Positions 8,653 through 18,329 of a stretch of 64,000 bases of DNA are shown one piece after another (the first letter of the stretch is position 1; every line of letters starts with the position of its first letter). A program made the position numbers and the translations under genes. Under the pieces are notes generated by a model. That model was not told the origin of the DNA. It made no database searches and saw only the letters and a program-made list of their open reading frames with translations. The DNA lies in NCBI RefSeq assembly GCF_902810435.1, contig NZ_LR778174.1, forward strand, positions 1,165,501 to 1,229,500, written 5' to 3'. Origin of the DNA: Veillonella parvula (lineage in GTDB: Bacteria > Bacillota > Negativicutes > Veillonellales > Veillonellaceae).

Positions 8653-9578
8653 GCTAATCCTTCTCTACGGATTAAATCCATAGCTTTATTAAATATAAAA
8701 TCTTTAGATGTATTGCTATCAATATGTATCCATTCTATATATGGCATACGTTTATACCATGTAATTTGGCGCTTAGCAAAGTGACGTGTATTCTTCTTAA
8801 TTAAGTCACGACACTCATCTAATGTTATATTGTCATTTATATAGTCTACAACCTCTTTATAGCCAATACCTTTAAAAGCTTGGCAATCTGGATTCACTCC
8901 AGATTTTATGAGTTGTTCCACCTCTTCAATCAAACCTGCATCAAACATCATATCAACGCGTAAATTGATGCGTTCATATAATTTATCACGATCTCTCATG
9001 AGACCGATAACAGAACCTTTATAGGATACACCATCTTTTGTCTGATTTCGCAACGAATCTACATCACCATGATGCAATATCTCAATAGCTCGATACAAAC
9101 GATGTTTGTCGCTATATTGTATCTCTATATTATGCTCTTTACCTAATGTGAAAGCATAGTCTCGTAAGCCTTCAATACCTTTTGTACTATAGAGCTCATC
9201 GAGTTCTGCTCGCAAATATTCGTCAGGTTTAACATCATTAAAGTTGTAGTTCTCCAATAATGATTGGACATACAGTCCTGTACCACCAGACAGAATAGGA
9301 AGAATATTTCTATCTTTTAATCTTGCAATTATTTCTTTAGCTTGATCTTGAAAAATAGATACCGAATATGAATCATTTGGATCCAGTATATCGATGAGAT
9401 GATGTTTCACCCGATTAAGTTCATCCACCGATGGTTTAGCGGTACCAATATTGAGTTGTTTATAAACCTGATAAGCATCACCAGAAATAACCTCAGCATG
9501 CAGATGTTCTGCTAAGTCCAAGGTAAGATCTGTTTTGCCTACCGCAGTAGGTCCAACGATGGTAATTAAGGGATTCAC
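8649..9578 (-). CDS. miaA: tRNA dimethylallyltransferase MiaA
   Basis: A 309-residue enzyme that prenylates N6 of A37 in tRNAs reading UNN codons. The P-loop is GPTAVGKTDL at the N terminus. SGDAYQVYKQLNIGTAKP and the catalytic SGGTGLY motif follow, as does the C-terminal RQITWYKR. Its product is the substrate of MiaB, which is encoded upstream in the same direction. It overlaps the rsmJ-like gene by four bases. Confidence 0.97.
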   Translation of the reverse strand: MNPLITIVGPTAVGKTDLTLDLAEHLHAEVISGDAYQVYKQLNIGTAKPSVDELNRVKHHLIDILDPNDSYSVSIFQDQAKEIIARLKDRNILPILSGGTGLYVQSLLENYNFNDVKPDEYLRAELDELYSTKGIEGLRDYAFTLGKEHNIEIQYSDKHRLYRAIEILHHGDVDSLRNQTKDGVSYKGSVIGLMRDRDKLYERINLRVDMMFDAGLIEEVEQLIKSGVNPDCQAFKGIGYKEVVDYINDNITLDECRDLIKKNTRHFAKRQITWYKRMPYIEWIHIDSNTSKDFIFNKAMDLIRREGLA

Positions 9579-10387
9579 AATAACTCCTTCATATATACTC
9601 CATAACCTATACGGCTATATTTTCCCCCTACCCATTGGTGAGGTGGATATTTCTGAAAGACAGAACTAAATGGTCGTTCTTTAATAATAACACCATAAGA
9701 GGCAACACGCATAGCTTCCTCCATAATTTTATCATCAATACGACTTTCCACAGTATGTCCACGAAGTGGTTTAAATTGAGGACTATCCTCTACAGGGACC
9801 TCAAACATAGGATCAAAATAAATAATATCTATACTTTCATCTGGTAGATTAGGTACATAGTTTTCAAAGGTATCATAACTTACCTCAATACGACGTAATG
9901 CGTCCGTCACACTTTTCACATTATGCGAATAATGAGCTAAACCATAAGATGTGGCAAGCCATATAGATAGAGAACCTTCTAGACCTTTTATTTTAGCCTG
10001 AGGAAAAGCATAGCTCATGACGATACTGTCACTACCAAGACCAATTGTACAATCAAGAAACGAAAATTCTTCTTTATCAGTTATTTCATTAGTACTTAGT
10101 ATTGTCTGAACAGCATTAATTAAATGATCTCCTTCTCCACGTTGCAAACGTAGTATACGTAATTGAGCCATGGATAAATGAAAGCTATGTTGCTGATTAT
10201 CAGGAAAATGAATAGTTAAGCCATTACCAGAAAGAACAGCAATAAAATCACATGGATGAGCATTAAATAATGCTGGTATAGATAATTTTCCTCTTTTTAT
10301 ATAGGCCATATGCATAGAGGAAGCCAAAGCTTTGGCTTCCTCTTGAATGGCCTCATTAGATTTTTGAGCTGTAGTTAATATATTCAT
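9575..10387 (-). CDS. Class I SAM-dependent methyltransferase, RsmJ/YpiP-like
   Basis: A 270-residue protein with a Rossmann SAM site (LDCTIGLGSDSIV) and the catalytic-type YFDPMFE motif. That motif resembles the DPMFP motif of RsmJ, the 16S rRNA m2G1516 methyltransferase (PF04445). The N-terminal 100 residues are less conserved. It sits between mutL and miaA with one- and four-base junctions. Modification of rRNA is likely by family; the exact target is not shown. Confidence 0.78.
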   Translation of the reverse strand: MNILTTAQKSNEAIQEEAKALASSMHMAYIKRGKLSIPALFNAHPCDFIAVLSGNGLTIHFPDNQQHSFHLSMAQLRILRLQRGEGDHLINAVQTILSTNEITDKEEFSFLDCTIGLGSDSIVMSYAFPQAKIKGLEGSLSIWLATSYGLAHYSHNVKSVTDALRRIEVSYDTFENYVPNLPDESIDIIYFDPMFEVPVEDSPQFKPLRGHTVESRIDDKIMEEAMRVASYGVIIKERPFSSVFQKYPPHQWVGGKYSRIGYGVYMKELL

Positions 10388-10388
10388 A

Positions 10389-12428
10389 TTAAGACCGTAA
10401 GAATAATTTACCTAATTCATCAGGTGTAAATTTGATAATCGTAGGACGACCATGAGGACATACATATGGTTTTTCGGTACTAAATAAGTCCTCAATTAAG
10501 GTAGTCATTTGATACATATTTAAATTATGACCTGCCTTGATGGCCCCTCTACAAGATGCATAAGCTAACATTTCATGTCGTAATTGGGCCTTAGTAGGCT
10601 GTTGATGATCATGTAAGTAAGAGAATATATATTGCAGAATTTCAAATGCTTTTGACTCTACTAAATCTACTGGAGCCCCTACTAATTTTATCTTAGTAGG
10701 ACCACCTAACTCTACATCAAAGCCAAGATCAAGTAATGTTTCTCGTTCTTCCTCTACTAAATTCATTTCATCATTTGTGGCCTCACTATACTGAGGAACC
10801 AAAATAGATTGCATAGGAATCGATTCAGAAGACTTACACAACTTATCATAACGCACACGCTCATGTGCAGCATGTTGATCTATGATATATAGATCATCAC
10901 CTTTTTTAGCTAATATATAACAAGATGCAACTTGACCCATTGGTAAAAAGCCCGAGTTTTGAATTGTACGTTCTTCTATCTCTTCGTTACGAATATCGTG
11001 AGACAAGGATTTAAACTTCTCTACATCTTCCGAAGTATAACTAGTGTATGCAGTAGGAACAGCTTCAAAACTTTCATCTACAAAAGAGGATTGTTCATAA
11101 GTAGCCTTAGGTGCAGGTGGTGTATACCCCTTTGTTTTAAGATTTTCCACAAACTGCGAAGTTTCACCGCGCATGACTTCATAGCCTTTTGTACGGCGTC
11201 CACCAAAAACCTTATCATAATCTATAGCTGTTGCTATATGTTCAGCTGACTGCATCGAATCGTGTACAACAGTAGGTGCTTGATAAGAATCATAAGTAGT
11301 ATTACCAGCTAAGAATGTACTATTAGAACTAAAATTCTTAATATCACTATTACTAGCAATATCATTACCATATTTATCGGATATGTTAGCAACTGTACCC
11401 GTCATATAAGATGATGACTCTCGTTCGTATCTCTCATGGAGTGGATTATTTAAAGCATTTAAGATACCGTGATATACGGCTTTAAATATAATCTTATCAT
11501 CTGAGAATTTAACTTCACTCTTGCGAGGATGTACGTTTATATCAACCATTCTCGCAGGCACAGTAATATTTAGTACCACTAAAGGATGACCATTTTTCGG
11601 CAATAGTGCATGGTATGCATTATCGATAGCCTTCATTATGGTTTTATCAGAAATCACGCGATTATTGACGATAATGGTCTGCCATATCCTTGTACTTTTA
11701 AGAAGTGTGGGCTTACTCACTACGCCATCGATATAGATAGAATCACTTTCATAGGCAACAGTAAAAATATCTTCTTTGGTTTTATATCCATATAGCGCAG
11801 CTACAGTATCACTAATATCGCCATTTCCTGGTGTGATAATAGCTACCCGATCATCGATGATAAGCTTAAAAGAAATATGTGGATTACTTAGAGCTAATTT
11901 CCCTACAATATCTTGAATTTTAGAGGCTTCTGTACGCTCCGTTTTTAAGAATTTACGACGAGCCGGTGTATTATAAAATAAATCTTTAATTTCGATAGTT
12001 GTACCAGGTGCCGCACCATAAGGAATGCAATCGGTAAAGGTGCCGCCATCAACAGTAATACGAGTCCCCAAATAAGAGTCTGCTTTACGAGTAGTCAAAG
12101 AGAAATGAGATACAGAGGCAATACTAGCCAAGGCCTCCCCACGGAAGCCTAGGGACGCAATATCAAAGAGGTCCTCTACTTGTTGAATTTTAGAGGTTGC
12201 ATGACGTAGAATCGCCAAGCGAGCATCTTCCTCCGTCATACCGATACCATTATCAGTAATCCGCATATAGGCCACACCGCCTTCACCAATTTCAACCTCA
12301 ATATTAGTGGCAGACGCATCAATAGAGTTTTCAATGAGCTCTTTAATAACTGATGCGGGACGTTCAACGACTTCACCGGCAGCTATCTTATTGATTGTCG
12401 TTTCATCCAATACGTGAATGGTTGCCAT
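10389..12428 (-). CDS. mutL: DNA mismatch repair protein MutL
   Basis: A 679-residue GHKL ATPase. The ATP site motifs are ENSIDASA, TDNGIGM and SLGFRGEALASI. A long variable linker (about residues 330-480) leads to the C-terminal endonuclease domain with DQHAAHERVRYD, ACR-like SCRGAIKAG and CPHGRP. The endonuclease motif DQHA(X)2E(X)4E ends in Asp rather than Glu here. The start codon overlaps the mutS stop by one base, so MutS and MutL are translationally coupled. Confidence 0.97.
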   Translation of the reverse strand: MATIHVLDETTINKIAAGEVVERPASVIKELIENSIDASATNIEVEIGEGGVAYMRITDNGIGMTEEDARLAILRHATSKIQQVEDLFDIASLGFRGEALASIASVSHFSLTTRKADSYLGTRITVDGGTFTDCIPYGAAPGTTIEIKDLFYNTPARRKFLKTERTEASKIQDIVGKLALSNPHISFKLIIDDRVAIITPGNGDISDTVAALYGYKTKEDIFTVAYESDSIYIDGVVSKPTLLKSTRIWQTIIVNNRVISDKTIMKAIDNAYHALLPKNGHPLVVLNITVPARMVDINVHPRKSEVKFSDDKIIFKAVYHGILNALNNPLHERYERESSSYMTGTVANISDKYGNDIASNSDIKNFSSNSTFLAGNTTYDSYQAPTVVHDSMQSAEHIATAIDYDKVFGGRRTKGYEVMRGETSQFVENLKTKGYTPPAPKATYEQSSFVDESFEAVPTAYTSYTSEDVEKFKSLSHDIRNEEIEERTIQNSGFLPMGQVASCYILAKKGDDLYIIDQHAAHERVRYDKLCKSSESIPMQSILVPQYSEATNDEMNLVEEERETLLDLGFDVELGGPTKIKLVGAPVDLVESKAFEILQYIFSYLHDHQQPTKAQLRHEMLAYASCRGAIKAGHNLNMYQMTTLIEDLFSTEKPYVCPHGRPTIIKFTPDELGKLFLRS

Positions 12429-15061
12429 TATTTCCCGCCTCCTTTACGAGCTTCCTCTTGTAGTTCATATAATTTATTTAATGCTTCAATTGGAGTCATA
12501 CTCATTACATCGACTTCCAGTAAGCTATCTACTACGGAATGGGTAAATAAATTGCCTAGTGGAGAATCACTAACTTGCTTAACCGCTGGTTTTGCCACAT
12601 TAGTAAGTTGAGCACCCATAACTCGATTATTTAAGTCACTTGCATCATGACTTTGATCTTCCAAGGATTCTAAAATCACTTCAGCTCGTTTTAATACAGC
12701 GTTAGGTAGGCCCGCCAGTCTGGCAACATGGATACCATAACTGCGATCTGCACCACCTTTAATGATACGACGCAAGAAAGCAACATCTTTCCCTTTTTCT
12801 TTAACTGCAACGGTATAATTTTTTAATTTACTATAGCTTTCTTCTAAGCAAATCAATTCATGGTAGTGCGTTGCAAATAAAGTCTTGCTATGAATGTGCT
12901 TACAAATATGTTCCACTACGGCTTGTGCGATACTCAAACCATCAAAGGTACTCGTACCCCGACCAATTTCATCGAGAATAATTAAACTATTATGGGTAGC
13001 ATTTTCTAAAATATACGCTACCTCTTTCATTTCTACCATGAACGTGCTTTGACCAGTAGAAATATCGTCGCTAGCACCGACACGTGTAAAAATACGATCC
13101 ACAGGTGAGATAGACGCTTCACGAGCAGGGATAAAGGAACCAATCTGTGCCATAATCATTAAGATAGCCACTTGACGCATGTAAGTAGATTTACCTGCCA
13201 TATTAGGGCCTGTAATGAGTAAAAATTCTTCATCATCATGATTTAGAACGATATCATTTGGTACAAATACCTCACGTTTTAAAAACTTTTCAATAACTGG
13301 ATGACGACCATCACGAATATTGATTTGACCATTCATTACAATAGTTGGACAAATATAATTTTCTTCATAAGCAACCAAAGCAAGAGAGCACAATACATCA
13401 AGGTCTGCAAGAGCACGTGCCGTTTCTTGCACATCTTTGATAACGAGTTTAATGTCATTGCGTAATTGTTGATATAGTTCGTGTTCCAACGCGATGATTT
13501 TATCTTTCGCACTGAGAATTTTAATTTCAAATTCTTTTAACTCAGGCGTAATATAGCGTTCAGCATTGGCCAGGGTTTGTTTTCGTATGAAATAGTCTGG
13601 TACTTGTTCTGATTTACTATGGGATACCTCGAAATAGTAGCCAAACACTTTATTATAACCAGTCTTAATTTTTGAAAGCCCTGTAGCTTCTTTAATATCC
13701 GCTTCCATCTTGGCGAGCCATTGCTCGCTATTAGTCGCTAAAGAACGTAGCTCATCTAAATCAGCATTAAATCCATCTTTAATAACACGACCGTCTTTTA
13801 ATGTCAACGCTGGTTGCTCTGCAATAGCTCGACATAATAAGTCATAAATATCTTTATGATCTTGCATGCGCTCATTAATAGATGTTAAAGCTAGACTTGA
13901 ACATGTACCTAATACATTCTTAATATCAGGTAGAACTGCTAATGACTCACGAAGAGCCGTTAAATCTCTGGGAGACACAGATCCGGTTTCAACACGACCA
14001 ACGATGCGTTCAAAATCGTAAATACAATCTAAAAAGTTACGAATATGAGAACGTTCAGCACCGCGTGTAATAAGTTCTGAAACGGCTGCTTGACGACGTT
14101 GTATTTGATTTATATCAGTTAATGGACTTTCAAGCCATTGTTTTAAAAGGCGTGCCCCCATTGGTGTCAACGTACGATCTAGTACATCCAGTAAAGTACC
14201 TTTTTGTCCACCATCGCGTAAATTATGAGTAATTTCAAGGTGCCGCAAAGAAGATGTATCAAGAATAAGGCGATTACCTACACTTAATTGATGTACATAG
14301 TTGATATGAGAAATTTCAGATTTAATGATATCCTCTAAGTACAAAAGCATATAACCTAATGCTTCCCATACATCCTCTTCCATAAGGCCTAAATCACCGA
14401 AATGAGTTACAGCTTTTTCAGCTACTTCACGTTGTGTATAGTATGTAGAAAAAGGAGAAAATACGACATTACTAAATTGATTTTCAATAAAATCCTGAAT
14501 ATCTTGCGGTAATATCGTTCCTTCAGGCAATATGATTTCACTTGGTCTATACATGCTGAGTGCATCGTACATATCACTGCGTTTTTCACAATCAGTAATG
14601 CGGTGCCAAATAACTTCCCCTGTAGATACATCAGAAAACACAAGAATCCACGTATCTTTTACCATATAAAATAATGATAAAAAGTTATTTGACCGTGCAT
14701 CGTTACCATTTTCTGTCATCACTGTACCAGGAGTAACAACTTTAATGACATCGCGCTTAACAATGCCTTTAACTGCTTTAGGATCTTCTAGTTGTTCACA
14801 GATAGCAACTTTATATCCTTTTTTTACAAGCGTTTCTATGTAGCTTTCAGCCGCATGAAAAGGAACGCCACACATCGGTGTGCGTTCCTCATCTCCTGTA
14901 GGACGACCTGTTAAGGTAATATTAAGTTCACGTGATGCGACTAAAGCATCCTCATTAAATAATTCATAAAAATCACCTAATCGAAAGAACAATAATTCTT
15001 CAGAGTATCTAGATTTAATATCTAAATACTGCTCCATCATAGGTGTTTGCTTTTTACTCAT
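12428..15061 (-). CDS. mutS: DNA mismatch recognition protein MutS
   Basis: An 877-residue protein of normal length. The mismatch-contacting GDFYELF motif is in domain I near residue 31. Connector, lever and clamp domains follow, then the ABC-type ATPase with Walker A GPNMAGKST, signature STFMVEM and Walker B LIILDEIGRGTST, and a C-terminal helical extension. I prefer ATG 15061, with GAGG five bases away, over GTG 15067, which overlaps the ribosome site. It is followed directly by mutL. Confidence 0.97.
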   Translation of the reverse strand: MSKKQTPMMEQYLDIKSRYSEELLFFRLGDFYELFNEDALVASRELNITLTGRPTGDEERTPMCGVPFHAAESYIETLVKKGYKVAICEQLEDPKAVKGIVKRDVIKVVTPGTVMTENGNDARSNNFLSLFYMVKDTWILVFSDVSTGEVIWHRITDCEKRSDMYDALSMYRPSEIILPEGTILPQDIQDFIENQFSNVVFSPFSTYYTQREVAEKAVTHFGDLGLMEEDVWEALGYMLLYLEDIIKSEISHINYVHQLSVGNRLILDTSSLRHLEITHNLRDGGQKGTLLDVLDRTLTPMGARLLKQWLESPLTDINQIQRRQAAVSELITRGAERSHIRNFLDCIYDFERIVGRVETGSVSPRDLTALRESLAVLPDIKNVLGTCSSLALTSINERMQDHKDIYDLLCRAIAEQPALTLKDGRVIKDGFNADLDELRSLATNSEQWLAKMEADIKEATGLSKIKTGYNKVFGYYFEVSHSKSEQVPDYFIRKQTLANAERYITPELKEFEIKILSAKDKIIALEHELYQQLRNDIKLVIKDVQETARALADLDVLCSLALVAYEENYICPTIVMNGQINIRDGRHPVIEKFLKREVFVPNDIVLNHDDEEFLLITGPNMAGKSTYMRQVAILMIMAQIGSFIPAREASISPVDRIFTRVGASDDISTGQSTFMVEMKEVAYILENATHNSLIILDEIGRGTSTFDGLSIAQAVVEHICKHIHSKTLFATHYHELICLEESYSKLKNYTVAVKEKGKDVAFLRRIIKGGADRSYGIHVARLAGLPNAVLKRAEVILESLEDQSHDASDLNNRVMGAQLTNVAKPAVKQVSDSPLGNLFTHSVVDSLLEVDVMSMTPIEALNKLYELQEEARKGGGK

Positions 15062-15087
15062 ATTCACCTCATATATTATGAGTCATA

Positions 15088-15888
15088 TCACAGATTCCGC
15101 TTATATTCGTATATTCCCATACGATTATTAAACAAATATATAAACGGGTATAATAATTTATAAACAATAGGTGCTAAGGACAACATACTTCCTGTAAAAT
15201 TAATCAATCCAGTCTGTTTAAGCTTAGGATTCATAACTACAATTTCATGACCGTCCTTAGTTCCCCACTGAAAAGAAACATTCATTTTACTAAGCATATC
15301 ATGTTGTTTAGTGCGTTTCGCCACATATGGAGAAATCATATCAAGATATAACGTAAACTCTTCAAAAGAATCAGTCAGCAAGCCTAAAAACTGCTTCATT
15401 TCATCCAATGTAAGATACATAACTACACCTTCACTAACAAGCAGTAGTTTTCGTCCATTTATCTCAATATTTTTAGTCCACAATTCATCAGTTATAGAAC
15501 TCACTAAATTATGGACTCGTTCATGAGGCTCAAAAAATTGTGTACGTGCTTCAATCACTCCGGCAAAATCGATATTATACCAATCAATATAACCGTTGTC
15601 GACTCGATAAAACATAGTATCTAAACCGGCACCTAATGATACGACGATACAATCTGGATATAGAGATATAAAGTTTCGTATCTCTTCATCGATTACTTTT
15701 GCTCGTCCTAAAATTCCATAATAAGACATCTTAACATCTTTAAATTGATCAAAATCATAATCAATATGCTTTAAAATATCCCAGGATTTCTGATCCTTTA
15801 ATACAGATTGATCTGACTCATAATCTTTCGCTCTTGCATATAGTGTCAATAATGCCGTTTCGCCTACAGCGTTTAAATCAAGTTTCAT
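15088..15888 (-). CDS. Class I SAM methyltransferase, leucine carboxyl methyltransferase (LCMT/PPM)-like
   Basis: A 266-residue protein of the PF04072 type: VSLGAGLDTMFYRV (SAM site), WYNIDFAGVIEAR (acidic loop) and LLVSEGVVMYL. The family includes polyketide and protein O-methyltransferases and the target here is unknown. The ATG at 15888 has AAGGTG upstream. The longer frame from 15951 adds 21 residues without a ribosome site. It lies upstream of mutS after a 228-base gap following miaB and may be a separate or accessory gene. Confidence 0.75.
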   Translation of the reverse strand: MKLDLNAVGETALLTLYARAKDYESDQSVLKDQKSWDILKHIDYDFDQFKDVKMSYYGILGRAKVIDEEIRNFISLYPDCIVVSLGAGLDTMFYRVDNGYIDWYNIDFAGVIEARTQFFEPHERVHNLVSSITDELWTKNIEINGRKLLLVSEGVVMYLTLDEMKQFLGLLTDSFEEFTLYLDMISPYVAKRTKQHDMLSKMNVSFQWGTKDGHEIVVMNPKLKQTGLINFTGSMLSLAPIVYKLLYPFIYLFNNRMGIYEYKRNL

Positions 15889-16116
15889 AGTTACACCTTC
15901 TTTGTAAAAATACAAAATGTAAATGGTGTTCATACCTATGAATGTCTTCAATATACAACTTTTATATTATTTTATTATTATAACACATATGATTTCTAAT
16001 CAGCATCTATGGTAAAAAAGAACATCGCCACCACATGTTTAGCAAACTAATTTTAGATAAAAATTCTAACCTTAGAGTTAACATAATAGTGACGAGTTCT
16101 TTTTGATTCTAATAGT

Positions 16117-17430
16117 TTATTTTACAATACTACCATAACAAACCCATGTTTGAGCTTTATCGATATGAGCTGGTACAGTTTGACCAATTGTTAGGGAGTC
16201 ATCCTTAGGGAATAAAACCATTTTATTACCAGATGTACGACCGAACCACATGTCTTCATCACGAGGACTTGGTCCCTCTACAATAATATCAAATACTTGT
16301 CCTTCCATAGGTTTATTTAATTCATAAGAGATTTCATTTTGTACATCCATCAATGTTTGTAAGCGAACGCGCTTAATCTCTTCTGGAATTTGATCATCCA
16401 TAGTTGCTGCTGGCGTTCCAGATCGCTTAGAGTAGATAAACGTATACGCCATGTCATAGCGCACATCTTTTAATAATTGTAATGTAGCTTGAAAATCTTC
16501 CTCAGTTTCTCCTGGGAAACCTACAATGATATCCGTAGTCACCACCACATCTTTTATTTTTTCACGGCAATAAGAAAGTAATTCTTTATAATGCTCTACC
16601 GTGTAATGACGATTCATTTTCTTTAAAATACGATTGGAACCAGATTGAATAGGTAAATGTAAATGCGTCACAATATTGGATGACCTACCAAGAGCATCAA
16701 TCATAGACTTACTCATATCTTGAGGATGACTTGTCATATAGCGAATACGTTCTATACCAGGAATACCATCAAGAGCATCAACTAATGTACCAAAATCTGT
16801 ACCATCTTTAAAATCTAGGCCATAAGAGTTTACATTTTGCCCCAATAAAGTGATCTCTTTAAATCCTTTAACCCCTAGGTCTGTAACCTCTTTAACAATG
16901 GCCTCTACAGGACGGCTAATCTCTCTACCACGTACATGGGGAACAATACAATAGGTGCAAAATTTATTACATCCATTCATAATAGGTACCCATGCATAAA
17001 AAGAGCCATTTGGTTTTGCCTCTAATTCAGGTAATACAGAGTTATCCATATCTACGTTGATTTGATGCGTATGTCCATGTTGTACTTCTTCAATCATCTC
17101 GTTAATATGTTGAATATTATGAGTGCCTAATACAATATCAATATGAGGAGCTCGTTTAAACATTTCTGCTTGATTTTTTTGAGCCATACATCCTGTGACG
17201 GCGATAATCAAGTTTTTATTATTACGTTTTAGTCTTTTTAGCTCACCTATACGCCCATAAACTTTAGTTTCTGCATTTTCACGCACTGCACAAGTATTTA
17301 GCAGAATTAAATCTGCAGTTTCAACATTCTCTGTTGGTATATACCCAACAGATTCCAGCTGATGCGATAATCGCTCAGAGTCGGCAGTATTCATTTGACA
17401 ACCATAGGTGTAAATATAATAAGACTTCAT
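16117..17430 (-). CDS. miaB: tRNA-2-methylthio-N6-dimethylallyladenosine synthase MiaB
   Basis: A 437-residue radical SAM methylthiotransferase. The N-terminal UPF0004 domain begins with YTYGCQMN and has NTCAVRENA and VTGCMAQ, supplying the auxiliary cluster cysteines. The radical SAM motif is CNKFCTYCIVP, followed by GRE and HLPIQSGS. A TRAM domain forms the C terminus. It adds a methylthio group to i6A37 made by MiaA. A GTAGGAG site precedes the ATG. Confidence 0.97.
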   Translation of the reverse strand: MKSYYIYTYGCQMNTADSERLSHQLESVGYIPTENVETADLILLNTCAVRENAETKVYGRIGELKRLKRNNKNLIIAVTGCMAQKNQAEMFKRAPHIDIVLGTHNIQHINEMIEEVQHGHTHQINVDMDNSVLPELEAKPNGSFYAWVPIMNGCNKFCTYCIVPHVRGREISRPVEAIVKEVTDLGVKGFKEITLLGQNVNSYGLDFKDGTDFGTLVDALDGIPGIERIRYMTSHPQDMSKSMIDALGRSSNIVTHLHLPIQSGSNRILKKMNRHYTVEHYKELLSYCREKIKDVVVTTDIIVGFPGETEEDFQATLQLLKDVRYDMAYTFIYSKRSGTPAATMDDQIPEEIKRVRLQTLMDVQNEISYELNKPMEGQVFDIIVEGPSPRDEDMWFGRTSGNKMVLFPKDDSLTIGQTVPAHIDKAQTWVCYGSIVK

Positions 17431-17438
17431 TCTAACTC

Positions 17439-18314
17439 CTACACTTTAACAATCTTACGTTTTGTTTCAATAATATTCTTAACTTTAATAGACATGCGTT
17501 CAATAGACATGCCGGTAATATATTCAATTTCATTGCGAACAGATTTTTGTACCTGTTGCATCAACGGTTTAACAGGATATCCATGTTCAATAACTACAGC
17601 CATATCAACAACAAGACCGTTTTGACCTTTGTCGCTTTTTTTAAAAGAAATTATACTGGTCTCATCGACACCAGCTACTTTTTTTAACCCATTTCTAATC
17701 AATTTAATAATTACTTCATCGTCAAAAGTGAGTCGACCATAGTAGCTAAAAGCAGGACGTACAACAGAACGTTCAAATCCTTCAGAACCAATTTGACCTA
17801 AGGTATCTTGATCTTGTTTTTTCAAAGTCCTGCGGCGCCACATGGTTTTGATTGGATCGATCAAATACCCCCTAAAGTGTGACTTTAATTCCATAGTCGG
17901 CACAGGAATTATATGTTTACCCTCTTTAAGACGTGCATGTTGTGCCTTTTCAATTTCCTTAGGTGTTGCAACATCTTCTATACGAATATATCGATCAGGT
18001 TCTTGTAAGCCTAAAGCTTTAGTAATCTTCTTAACCATATTATCAGAAGTGCCGATAATCATAAGCTTATTAGGTTTAATCTTATCTAATTGTTCTCGTA
18101 CGGATTTAACTTGTACTTCGTCTTGAAAAATAGCACGACGAACAGCTTTTAAACGACTAGACTCTTTTTTTGCAGAAAAGCCAGCTACAATTTTATTATC
18201 ATGAATCAAAATACCATCATCGATGATACATTCAATTTTATTTTCATGAGCAACTACGAGGGCACGATGACTTTTACCTGTGCCACTACTACCAACAAAT
18301 GCAACGACTTCCAT
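17439..18314 (-). CDS. P-loop NTPase fused to an Asp23/Gls24-like domain
   Basis: A 291-residue protein of unknown function. Residues 8-15 are a Walker A loop (GSSGTGKS) in an N-terminal NTPase-like domain with strands VVAFVG, KLMIIGTSD and similar. The last 95 residues (from about PAFSYYGRLTFDDEVI to EYITGMSIERMSIKVKNI) look like an Asp23/Gls24 alkaline-shock domain, with GLVVDMAVVIEHG in the middle. It is nine bases upstream of miaB and directly downstream of the PHP gene. Asp23 proteins normally lack an ATPase. The role is not known; a link to envelope stress would be inference only. Confidence 0.72.
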   Translation of the reverse strand: MEVVAFVGSSGTGKSHRALVVAHENKIECIIDDGILIHDNKIVAGFSAKKESSRLKAVRRAIFQDEVQVKSVREQLDKIKPNKLMIIGTSDNMVKKITKALGLQEPDRYIRIEDVATPKEIEKAQHARLKEGKHIIPVPTMELKSHFRGYLIDPIKTMWRRRTLKKQDQDTLGQIGSEGFERSVVRPAFSYYGRLTFDDEVIIKLIRNGLKKVAGVDETSIISFKKSDKGQNGLVVDMAVVIEHGYPVKPLMQQVQKSVRNEIEYITGMSIERMSIKVKNIIETKRKIVKV

Positions 18315-18329
18315 AGCCTACCTCGTCAT

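Noticed and set aside
16060-16110. Possible terminator after miaB (TCTAA-CC-TTAGA).
   Set aside because: The stem has only five base pairs with a two-base loop; too weak to call.
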